Source: Phytophthora hibernalis (lineage: Eukaryota; Oomycota; Peronosporomycetes; Peronosporales; Peronosporaceae). Taken from it: 64,000 bases of DNA. Both the position numbers and the translations under genes were made by a program. The stretch covers positions 372,001-436,000 of the forward strand of contig JAAKBF010000378.1 in assembly GCA_012656075.1 (NCBI GenBank), written 5' to 3'. Below, one piece after another: positions 21,307 through 30,309 of this stretch. The notes below the pieces were generated by a model. That model made no database searches. It was not told the origin of the DNA and was given only the letters and a program-made list of their open reading frames with translations. How positions within the stretch are numbered: the stretch's first letter is position 1; each line of letters opens with the position of its first letter.

Positions 21307-22328
21307 TGGCCCCACCGCCTCCACCACTGCCGTCCCCAGCACCTGCTAGACGCACCCGGACCCGTCGCCGTACGCGTACCACGTGTCGCGTGGCCTTCAC
21401 GTTCGACGACGTGATGAGGGGCACGACCGAAGAGAATAAATATGTGGCCTTTTGACAGGCGAGGGCTACTGGCACGGAGCATGTTGTGCTCCAAGTGCGA
21501 TGGCGAAATGCGCCTGTGCCCGCCCTGTCAAGCAGCCGCGGATGAACGCGCCAAGCGCTGGTGCTGGCGGTGCTCCCGGAAAGGATGTCGCAAGGAGCGC
21601 ATCTTGCGGTCTGGTTCCTCCTTTGCGAAGGCGAAGTTGACGCTGTGCCAGTGCGTGCGGCCGATGTACTTCTTGACGTCCAGCCTACCTGCAAGCGTTG
21701 CGATGGCATGGGTCAGCATCAGTGACATGTCCGATGCAGGTGAGATTCTACGAATTGTCTAGATAAGTTTTGCTGCTAATACGCTTTTTGTCAATTTGGA
21801 CAGGTAGGCGGGCCCGATCATATCGTCGAGATTGACGAAACCAGTGTAAAGAAGAAAAGCAAGTAAAACCGGGGCGTGCACCACCCAGACTGCTGGCTGT
21901 TCGGCGGAGTTGACCTTACTTCCCGTCACTGGTTCGGCGTCCTGACGTACGAGGATCGCACGAAGATGACACTGAGTCCGCTCATCAAAAAGCACATCAA
22001 GGCTCCCACAACGATCATGTCCGACCAATTCGCTAGCTACGTGTCCACCAACCTCAACCACACCCTCGAGAACAACAGATGGTTGAAGAACATGCACTAC
22101 ACGCACAAGTGGGTGAACCACTCCAAGAACTTTGTCGACCCTACGGCTGGCGCATGCACTAATCGCATAGAGGGCACTTGGGAGGTTCGCATCAAGCACA
22201 AGCTGAAGAAGATGCGATACATCGACAAGCATCTTCTTCCCTCATACTTGGACGAGTATCTTTGGCGGTCGTGGTATTTCGACGGCACGGTCGGACCGTC
22301 CGAGTACTTCGAGGGACTTGTTGCCTGA
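21307..22328 (+). pseudogene. Merlin-type (IS1016/ISXO2-like) transposase
   Basis: The likely start is ATG 21307 (Pro/Arg-rich, then FTFDDVMRGTTEENKY). A zinc ribbon follows (CSKC at 21490, CWRCSRKGCRKER at 21560). An intron at 21740-21807 (gtgag…gtag) joins MSDAG to GPDHIVEIDET in frame. The DDE triad is visible: Asp in VEIDET (21835), Asp in IMSDQFASY (22022) and Glu in NRIEGTWE (22165), then SYLDEYLWRSW. This is the ISXO2/Merlin catalytic order. Two lesions are seen: a frame shift near 21455 and a TAA at 21864-21866 in a lysine-rich stretch. Otherwise the protein is intact, so the copy is fairly young. Inverted ends were not found by eye. Confidence 0.8.
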
Positions 22329-23039
22329 GTGAAGAAGTACTACTGTCATTAAACAGGAATTGAACTTTTAGAAATTTCTATTTCTATGTGGGGCTCTCCC
22401 CGGCAGTGCCAAGCAACCTTCGACAATCGGATCCAACGTACGCTTACGGTCCGTCGGCGCCCTCCGTCCAGCAAACTATTGTATTCCTCATCGCGCATGA
22501 TCTTGGCCTTGCACCTCGGGGGTTGTAGGATGCTATAGTTGGTCTCATTGCCACAGCACAGGGCCATACACGTTTGTCGTAGCTGGCGCCCACATTTGTT
22601 TATACCTGGTTTTTGTATGGCTCTAATCTGTGTGTGTCACACAGATTAAGGTTAAGCAGAGGTAAAAGTTAGGCTAAGCTTAACCCCCAGAGGTTATTGT
22701 GAATTCCGGCTAAATTTGCCGAATAAGGTCTATTGCGTTGGGTCGACAAAGATCGACCCAATACAAAATCCAAGTCGAATCACTTGTTTTGGTTGTTCTG
22801 TTAAGTACGACTCCGACTACGGCCTGTCTATCGGCCCCGATGGTAAAGCCAAGTAAACGATTCGCCGCCGGTGGTCGATTTACGAATCGATCAATCCAGT
22901 TTTGAGTAGAACTCACAACGAGGGCTCAGCGAAGGCTGAGATAGGAAACAGAGAAAGCGAAAAGGAAGTGTATTGAAATTAGATGGGATACCAACGGACC
23001 CGGAAGAGAGTCTCAGTTCAAGGTCAGGGGGCGGAACGA
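22329..23039. other. Mixed repeat DNA, possible LTR remnant
   Basis: A minus-strand ORF at 22567-22349 (CCGNETNYSILQPPRCKAK…) looks coding but is not recognised. At 22625-22650 AATCTGTGTG and CACACAGATT form a hairpin. The stretch 22700-22960 has the look of an LTR (short repeats of GGTCGA/TCGACC and a GAGGGCTCAGCGAAGGCTGAG hairpin) but no partner copy is in the window. Confidence 0.35.
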
Positions 23040-23500
23040 TTAAGCGGGCGCTAAGCTGTCGTACCACTCGCGCAGTTGGTCCGCGCGGACAATGGCAGGA
23101 TCTTGAAGGAGCGAGGATCCGGCGCCAATTGACGCCGAGCGCTCGTTATTGTAATCGGAGAGCAAGATATTTCTAACGACAACGATCGCGCCCTCGGAGA
23201 TATCCTCGCTGTCGCGCGCGAGCTGGCCCCACGTCGTGCACACCATGCTGTACCCGGAATCGTCTACCAGAAGAAGATCCCGCTTCCCGATCTGTTTTCC
23301 CTTCCTGGTGACAACACGGTTCAGAGAACCCAAGGCATGAATAACAGCGATCGAGGTGGCGGCAGAACCAGGCGAAAGATCCACAAGATCTGCGAGACGA
23401 GTAGCCGAGAGCTGCGGGGATAGCGGCAGTTCAATGGACGCACGGCGAATATCCGAACCAGCCCCAAAGTCGTACACGAGGGAGATGGCGTTCGGATCCA
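23040..23500 (-). pseudogene. RPA70-like fragment (second DNA-binding OB fold)
   Basis: The minus ORF carries IHALGSLNRVVTRKGKQIGK, KRDLLLVDDSGYSMVCTTWG, EGAIVVVRNILLSDYNNERS and ends LREWYDSLAPA-stop. This is the order of OB fold DBD-B of the large replication protein A subunit (the K-R-D-x-x-L-V-D-D-S-G strand, the T-x-W-G strand, the late L-R-x-W-Y-D). DBD-A, DBD-C and the zinc motif are absent. The first 20 codons of the open frame overlap the tandem repeat at 23511-23650. It is therefore probably a captured or duplicated piece rather than a working gene. Helitrons often carry RPA pieces, but no Helitron ends were seen. Confidence 0.6.
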
Positions 23501-23510
23501 GCGACTTCTG

Positions 23511-23650
23511 GTATACCGGACCAACGAATAAGCCTCTTGGGGAGACCGACACATACCGGTGTGTACCGGTTTATACCGGACCACACGAATATTCTCCTGG
23601 GGAGGCAGATCGACACCGACACATACTGGTGTTTACCGGACCACGGAATT
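23511..23650. repeat. Tandem repeat, about 60-bp unit, 2-3 copies
   Basis: TACCGGACCA(A/C)…GAAT recurs at about 23515, 23574 and 23633, and ACCGACACATAC(C/T)GGTGT recurs at about 23547 and 23614. The units differ by small insertions. Confidence 0.75.
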
Positions 23651-23978
23651 AATCCTGTTTGGGCTGTATAGCAACTTTCGTTCCTATCTCAGAATAACAA
23701 AGTTACTAAAATTAGCTATCAACGACAGCTGCACTGCAAGGACAACCGTGATTATATTTAAACTAGATCGTCTGCGACGTACACTGGGAATACTTGCTTA
23801 AGTTTTTTCCGTGAAATAATACCAAAAACCTGGCTACGAAGGATATCTTCTTTTTCCGAGTCCTTTGGTTCATCCGCTGGTGGTACTGAACGAGGCGGCT
23901 TCACCGGTTCAGGTTTTATTTGGTTGGAGGGCTTGATTCCTTCATCGCCGACAATGACATTCTGTCCACCTGAGTCTT
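23651..23978. other. 3' flank of the syntaxin gene
   Basis: A minus-strand frame 23979-23758 is open and Pro/Lys-rich (IKPSNQIKPEPVKPP), but it overlaps the SNARE gene out of frame and starts inside it. I treat it as untranslated sequence. Confidence 0.4.
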
Positions 23979-25096
23979 CTACGAATGTTTGAGCACCAGC
24001 AGCACTGTCATGATGAAGATCATTACGAGCAGCAAGCCGATACACTTCATGGGGCGGCCGTTCTTTTGCGTCTGCTCGGCCTTTTCCAGCTCCTCGATCC
24101 CCTTCTCGGTCTGCTCCACCACTTGCTCCATGTTGTAGTCGATACGGTCGAGGATCGTGCCCTGGTCGATGACGAGAACAGCTAATTCCTTAAATATTGT
24201 AGCCAGCTCTGTGATGGACGTGGCGATGCGCTGGATCTCCTGGTCCCGCTCGTTGATAACGTCCTCGGCGATCTCCACCTCCGTGACCTGAGCCTGTATG
24301 AATCCCTGCGGCAAAAGTCAAGACACATGTCAGTTCGCCCCAACACGCCAAGTGAACTCTACCAAACCCGAGTGCAACTCACCGTATCTCCTCCACCACG
24401 TCGTTTCTGCTTGGCATCATTTTCCGAGAGGAAGTCAAACTCTACAGGCCCCTCTTTCTGGTTCTTTACACGTGCGAGATACGTCTTCTGCGACTTGCGG
24501 AAGTCACCCGACAGCGTCTGAAGCTGCGTCGCCAATGCTCTGCTCGGCAATAACAAAAGAGCAGCACTTTGATCAGCTAGCAGTCACCTACACAGTAGAG
24601 CTCGCCTCCACACTTACCGCTGCACGTTCTGCCTGGTCTTGGCGTCCGCAGCCGAGAATTCGCCGTTCCGGTCGCTCTGCGCCATCCGCCGCAGCCCCTT
24701 CTCGGCGCTGCGGAACTCGTCCGTGATGTCCTGCGTCACGTGATCGATCTCCTGCTCGTACTTGGACTCGGACCCGTCAAAGCGCACCATTAGGCGGCTC
24801 GTGTGCAGCTTGTTGAGTTTCTCCACTGCAACCACAAATGTCAGTAACTCACTACCGCAGCCTTGTGCCATCCTATCTACTCACTTCTCTCCCTGATGCG
24901 GGCCACGTGCTGGTTTGTGCCGTTCACGACGTCCACCCATCCGGGGCGATGGCGACGCTCGAGACCCCTGCTCCTCGCTCTGCATGAGTGCATTGCCCTC
25001 CTCGCGGTGGTTCACGATGTTCTTGCGCCGCAGCACCTTGGCCTTCTCGTCCGCGCGCAGCTGCAGGAACTGGCGCGTCACGTCTCGCGTCGCCAT
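23979..25096 (-). CDS. Syntaxin-16/Tlg2-type Qa-SNARE
   Basis: Four exons (25096-24885, 24825-24618, 24539-24383, 24305-23979) give about 300 aa. All introns are GT-AG and 59-78 bp (donors gtgagt, gtaagt, gtgagt). The N-terminus holds PGWVDVVNGTNQHVARIRER and then MEKLNKLHTSRLMVRFDGSE, the TLG2/syntaxin-16 pattern, with a helical Habc region. The SNARE motif runs from RDQEIQRIATSI to NMEQVVEQTEKG, with the central glutamine in VIDQGTILD. It ends with a single transmembrane helix (CIGLLLVMIFIMTVLLVL). It should mediate endosome-to-Golgi vesicle fusion with Vps45. One extra G at 24965-24968 shifts the frame in exon 1; without it the exons add up to whole codons. Confidence 0.9.
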
Positions 25097-25594
25097 GGCC
25101 TCTGTTGGTCTACCCGTGTCTGCCCGCTAAACGCCCTTATTCCTGCAAGCTACACTTCCTCCTCGCTAGCTTTAGTATCGAGAATACATGAACGCTGCTG
25201 TATTTTTAGGCTTTTATATCAGATATGTGGCGCACATAATAGTGTCCAGAATAAGTAATGGTAACGTTATGATCTTCATGGTTGGCAGAAACTGAATGGG
25301 TACGTTGTTTAGTCTGGGAGATAGAATATTAGGTTGGCATTAATGGAATTTATTTTCACCCATTGGTATTCACGAAAGCCCGCGTACTCGAAGCTCTCGT
25401 CGCAGTGCATGGTGTCGAATCCACAGTGCACATGCTCACATATTCCCTGCGCCGATATTTTAATATTTAAAAATTTGCGCACGCAATCGCACTCAACCTG
25501 CGCACACAACACAGAACTTGGCAGAAATAAATCAGAAATATAATCCTGTAAGCACTTTCGGGCTCCCTAACTATGGGGACGATAATACGGTGTT
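25097..25594. other. Intergenic, upstream of the syntaxin gene
   Basis: AT-rich, with no supported ORF. The syntaxin promoter must lie in the right-to-left reading of about the first 200 bp. Confidence 0.4.
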
Positions 25595-25990
25595 TTTCAA
25601 TAGCTGAAATTCTCTGGATTTTGTATGCAGAGTCTACCAGCAGGATTGTAACGAGGTCTGAATCCTTGTATTTCTGATACCTTTCGTAATACGATTTGGG
25701 TACATGTACAAATAAGTTTTAAACCCCGCTATACTTGATAACCGGATCGATTATAATTTTATTGTGGTGGTTGACCCATCCGCAGAAGATTAGGACAAAA
25801 CATATATATGATAAGATATCACTTATAATCGTATTTTACCTGCAGCAGATGATTTATCCAGAGCGTTCGAGCAACATTTTGGATGGTTTTTTCTTCGAGC
25901 AACACACAAATATAATGCCGAGCACCGTTTACTAGTAATACAGTGCTGTGTAGATAATTCCGTACGTTTGAAATATATTGAAGCGCGTGC
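25595..25990 (+). repeat. Dispersed repeat module, plus-strand copy
   Basis: This stretch matches 34950-34590 read on the minus strand (shared landmarks: GGATTTTRTATSCAGAGTCTACCAG, ATTTCTGATACCTTTC, ATAACCGGATCGATTAT, CTGCAGCAGATGATTTATCC, AGATAATTCCGTACGTTTGAAATATAT). Both copies keep a coding-like frame (ILPAADDLSR, FFLRATH, DNSVRLKYIE) of unknown function. Only the last 50 bp are also found at 29172. Confidence 0.7.
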
Positions 25991-26039
25991 CCTGAGGAAC
26001 TGCAATGCTACGTTACCAGACATTTTCCAGAGGTACAAA

Positions 26040-26769
26040 ACGTTTCAACGTCGACTATCTGCCGCGTGCTCAACTTTGACCTCAATTTAAGTCGAAAGGT
26101 ATTGTCAAAAGCAGCCCGAGAAGCAGTTCCTGCGGAGATCAAAATTTATCGTGACAAGCTTCTGGCGCTGTATTCCTACGCAGAGCAACTCGTCTTTATT
26201 GACGAGACAGCCAAAGATGGCCGCCATGCATACAGAAGGTACGGGTGGTCGACAAGAAACACACCCGCCATCGTTCGACTACCTTTTCGAAGAGGCAAAA
26301 GGCTGTCTATTATGGCGACACTAGATGTCGGAGGTTTCTTTGGGTGGGAGTGGACTGAAGGTACGTTTACACGAGCAAAGTTTCATACTGCTTTCATGAA
26401 GCATGTGGTGCCGCATCTCAATCCGTGGCCTTTGCCTCGCTCGATCGTGATACTAGATAACGCAAAAATTCATGCGTATTCTGAGCTCCAAGATGTGGTT
26501 CATGCATGCGGTGGTCGACTCCATTTCCTGCCCCGTACTGCCCTCAGCTGAATCCTATCGAGCCCTGCTTTGGCTTGCTGAAACGATGGCTTCAGCGGCA
26601 GGCAAACCTGGTGTTCCCCTTGCACCCCGAGCTCGTATTAGACGTGGCGATGCGGCACTGCACGAGACGAGATCAAAACGGCTGCTTCCGAACTTTTCAG
26701 CACTGCGGATACTTAGGGACTTCATTGCGGGATGAGACGTTCGACAATTTGATCAGTAGGAGTAGCTAA
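26040..26769 (+). pseudogene. Tc1/mariner-like (IS630 superfamily) transposase
   Basis: From TSTICRVLNFDLNLSRKV the frame runs into the DDE core: Asp in LVFIDETAKDGR (26200), GWSTRNTPAIV, FGWEWTEGTF, Asp in SIVILDNAKIH (26455), and after a frame shift Glu in PQLNPIEPCFGLLKRW (26552). The order and spacing fit the DDE_3 domain. A one-base change in CCCC at 26531-26534 causes the shift. The N-terminal helix-turn-helix is not clearly visible, so the copy is either 5'-truncated or joined to the repeat module at 25595-25990. It ends with LRDETFDNLISRSS. Confidence 0.75.
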
Positions 26770-26803
26770 ACGAAATGGCATGGATTTCTTCTTAAAGATG
26801 AAG

Positions 26804-27684
26804 CTAGAGTGGGTCTTCTTCTTCGCGTGGGTGCTCGTTCTCACTATCAATGTGATCGACATCCTCAAGCTCAGGATTAGTAGGTGTGATGTCTGGTAGT
26901 CGTTCATGGAAGATGCCTGCCGTAAAAATATCGTGGTCGGGGAGCCCAATGGCGCGGCGCATCGAAATGATGTCAACGTCAACAGGAACCCAAGTACCAT
27001 TTAACTGGACGGTCATGGTAGCTGTTTGCCGATTGCGCTGCTGGTCATGGGCTGCGACGTCAGCTTCGAGTGCTGCTCGGTGTCGGTCCAGCTCAATTGC
27101 CTGGGCGGTTGTGTTATCCGCCGGTACTTCGAAGGGAGCGTTGTCGGGACGTCGAGCGTTCACAATGTCCAAATGATGCGCAGCAATTGGCCCGAACTGC
27201 ACAGCGTTCGCGGCTTCATGGGCGATTCTCTGAAACCGAGCCTGATCCACACGACCTTGTGTCGCGCGGTGAAAGTTTGCAGGTGGTGGGACCACATTCG
27301 CTACGTAGAGGAATGCGTCGAAGCGGAATGCTGCGATGTTCGCCTTGTCAGCGGGTGCCAGAAGGCGCCAGCGCCAAATTAGTGAGGATGCGAAGGTATT
27401 GGCCGATAACCTCATGTAGTCGGCCTGCTTATCATTCTTCGCCAGCTTCAAGTAGATATCCGAGTCCTCTTGCAATTCAATGCGTCTTTGACCCAGCTCA
27501 GTGCTTGTGACAAGTGCTGCAAACCTCACCAGACACTTGTCACGGAAGACCGCATAACGGTCATCAACGTCGAACATGACCTCTTTTTCCAGCCCCACGT
27601 CGTGTTCCATGTGGCTCGCCGACGCGAATTGTCAACACAGTCTCCAGCACACGAGAGAGGATGTTTCCTGATAGAGCAGACATG
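26804..27684 (-). CDS. Hypothetical protein, helical, with acidic tail
   Basis: A long clean frame (27610-26804, 268 codons) preceded, after a one-base shift near 27600, by an ATG at 27684 (MSALSGNILSRVLETVL). The middle is rich in Ala, Arg and His with long predicted helices (RVDQARFQRIAHEAANAV, LDRHRAALEADVAAHDQQR). A short beta-like segment follows (TMTVQLNGTWVPVDV), and the end is acidic (DHIDSENEHPREEEDP). Codon use looks like that of real genes. I do not recognise the family. It sits between a Tc1-like element and repeat DNA, so it may be part of a transposon, but that is a guess. Confidence 0.55.
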
Positions 27685-28836
27685 GTTGGTGAGTTGATTA
27701 ACTTGGAATTAGTTCCGACTTTAAAAGCAGGTAACTTCGCTTAATAGAGCAACTTGGGAAGTGGTTGAGCAGAAGTGATTTATTAACATTGGCATTCTAC
27801 AAGATCACATAACAACAATCATCATGAGCACCGACGAGCACCACTGATACAATGCAGCAGCTGTATAGTACCTTGTACTGAATTGAAATCATTGCGGCAG
27901 AGTATTAACAATATGGCAGAGCCGCGTGTTGCCTTCGAAACTGCTCTCGGAACGGTACACCAAATGGTTCGGAACGTTTGGCTCTAAGCAAAAGCATACA
28001 CCACCGACAAACTGTGTAATCACTGTAGTGATATCATGGTGGGTAGATAAACATCTCACCTGGTCGCCACTTGAGTCTGCATTCAATACCAGAACACGTA
28101 TGCAAGATCTCGTCAAGGAAACCCACCATCGGGGAACCATACGCTTTGAATGGTATTGTGCACCTTACCATCTCTCGCCAGGTGGCCACAGGGGGAGAGG
28201 GGGCCTTGACAGCTCGTAGTGCACATATGGCGAGGTCATGACGCCAAATGGCGAGGAGGTCGGGGCGCCAACACGCGCTTTGCCTTCTCCAGCAACCATC
28301 TCAAACTGACACGGACAAGCAGCCACTGTTAGGTAATCACATACTGCTAACAGGAGGAGGTTCAAATTCGTGGGATCCCAGGCCTCTCATACTCGTGGGC
28401 TCCTCGCAGTGGGCGTCGGGCGTTTCTGGTAGAGGAGCTGAGTCGATTTGGGTGGCGTGAAGAAGTGCGATTTGAGGGGGCGATGTGCTCAGAGTAGGAC
28501 AAAAGAGCAAAATAGACTGCCGACTAAATACGACCAAAAACGATTTATATAAAACGGACTGCGAAATATTTAGTATTTTGGAGGGGCAAAATACGAGCAA
28601 GCCACAATAGCTAACTTGCCTAAGGGGTTTGTATTACACTGCGCCACAAAAGATTTGGGACACTTGAACAAGTCGCTGTAACTCCGTCATTTTTTATCAT
28701 TTGAAGGTGCGGTTTGGACACGTGTACCATAACACGCTAGAGAAGGGCGGGGATTCGCGTTTTTGCACTCTATAGGGTGGCTCACATACAGCTTAGGGCA
28801 ACTTTCGGACACCTGGCCTCCCTACAAAAATCTATT
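27685..28836. other. Intergenic repeat-like DNA
   Basis: No supported ORF. At about 28645-28690 the sequence CACAAAAGATTTGGGACAC is typical in style of a Tc1/mariner end, which would make 28640-29170 a fragment of such an element. Confidence 0.35.
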
Positions 28837-29175
28837 TTAAATAAAACCTGTCGAAAGTGATATGACTAGGGATTTGTAAAGTGTCGAGGTTCCGCCCAAC
28901 GAAAGGCGGACATTGGTGCCCCAAAACACATTGGGTATCTTTAAAACCGATGATTTTGCTTCAGGACTTGGGAAGGTATCACGAAGGACGAGGCTGTGTC
29001 GTCTGTGGAGCCTTGTCAGGTCCAGGACCTCTATGCCGACGCTCAGCCCCATGGAGTGAGCTTCTCGCACCATAGCGCTGGCTTTTTGCTGACAGTCAAA
29101 AATCGCGACTATGCCTTTGGGGCCCATTTCGATAATGTGTGATGGATTTGGGGCCTTTTTTGATAATGATCCGTA
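28837..29175 (-). pseudogene. Unrecognised coding-like fragment
   Basis: The minus frame is open for more than 110 codons (HIIEMGPKGIVAIFDC, then ASAMVREAHSMGLSVGIEV, then IPNVFWGTNVRLSLGG). The composition looks like protein, but I cannot place it in a family. The open frame continues by chance into the inverted repeat at 29172, where the element is cut. Confidence 0.35.
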
Positions 29176-29822
29176 GATAATTCCGTACGTTTCGAATATA
29201 TTGAAGCGCATGTCACTTAAATAGATGTTTCCCGGCATTCATACAGTTAGGGGTAGTAAGAATATGCTGTGTCGTTGCATTGCCGACTTATCTTCTCACT
29301 TTCATGCTAGACTACGTATAAAATCTAAATCGCATCGGTCACAGAAAACTATTCGTGCAGTGTGAACGAAACATTTCCTGCAGCTATCTTGGCCAACCAA
29401 ATTTAGGGAAATTATTACACCCGGTGGCCAATGGATACATGGTGAGAAAGCTACACGCATTCGGAGGGGTTTCATTTGAGTAAATACGCAAGCATGATTG
29501 GCATAGTTAGAAGTAGCAACTGTTTAATTAGAAGCGAAGTGATGCTAGATCGATGAATTTAGGATTCTTTCAAATCTCCTTAAACCAACATTTTGCTAAT
29601 ACTTCGAAGTACAGCTTATTTTTCGCCTTCATTTGAGTATCGTTCCTATCACTATCTCCTAATCATACTTCGAAGTACAATCCAAAGATGGCGTACAAGA
29701 ATATGAAGTGAATTTTGCACGACAAATTCCAATCCATTTTATAAAACACTCACTTTGAAACTTAGTTTGCTGAACTCAAAAGTAGAATCCAGAGCTGTTC
29801 TGTGCGAAGTCGCGGCTTTGTT
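29172..29822 (+). repeat. Left arm of a 650-bp inverted repeat
   Basis: Read forward, it matches the reverse complement of 33961-34624 from AGATAATTCCGTACG to GCTGTTCTGTGCGAAGTC. Shared landmarks in order are TCATGCTAGACTACGTA, CTGCAGCTATCTTGGCCAACC, GTGGCCAATGGATACATGG, TACTTCGAAGTACA and TTCCTATCACTATCTCCTAATC. Small insertions and scattered substitutions show the arms are old. Confidence 0.85.
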
Positions 29823-30309
29823 AGAAGAGATGTCACTCCTAATTGGCTTAAATGTCTCCGCACCTGTGCGAAGCGAGCTTAACCCAGCCATAGGATAAAT
29901 TAAAGGATGAAAAGTTTGTTGCATTCTCCTCGCAACAATTTAGATAAATACGAGATTTCATGGCTATGGCCGCAAAGGCATGCCTTAGTTCTTACCGGAG
30001 TGGTACCAATTAGGTGTCCTTCAACGGCCATGAGGACACAATGTCGATCTCAAATTGGTCCCATATAACATATCATCTAACCATGTTTATCCTACCGGAT
30101 AGGTTAAAAAATACGTGTTTGATTCGAATTGAGTATTCGGTCGGCGACGACGGCGATTTTTAGATGTTGGTAGAAGATATAGATATGTCATAATACACAA
30201 CTAACCACTTCTGGCTCTCCATGCAAACCCCAAGTTATTTTTCATCCTACTGTAGGATAAAACGCATCGTGTACGCCACATCAAAAACCATTTTATCCTA
30301 TTTTGTAGG
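29823..30309. other. Spacer between the left arm and the LINE
   Basis: No ORF. It holds two perfect short palindromes of one theme, TCCTAC-T-GTAGGA (30245-30257) and TTATCCTA-TTTTG-TAGGATAA (30293-30313), and single half-sites (TAGGATAA at 29892). Confidence 0.5.

Noticed and set aside
23758..24045. 95-codon ORF at the end of the syntaxin gene
   Set aside because: It starts inside the SNARE frame on the same strand, out of phase; better seen as 3' untranslated sequence.
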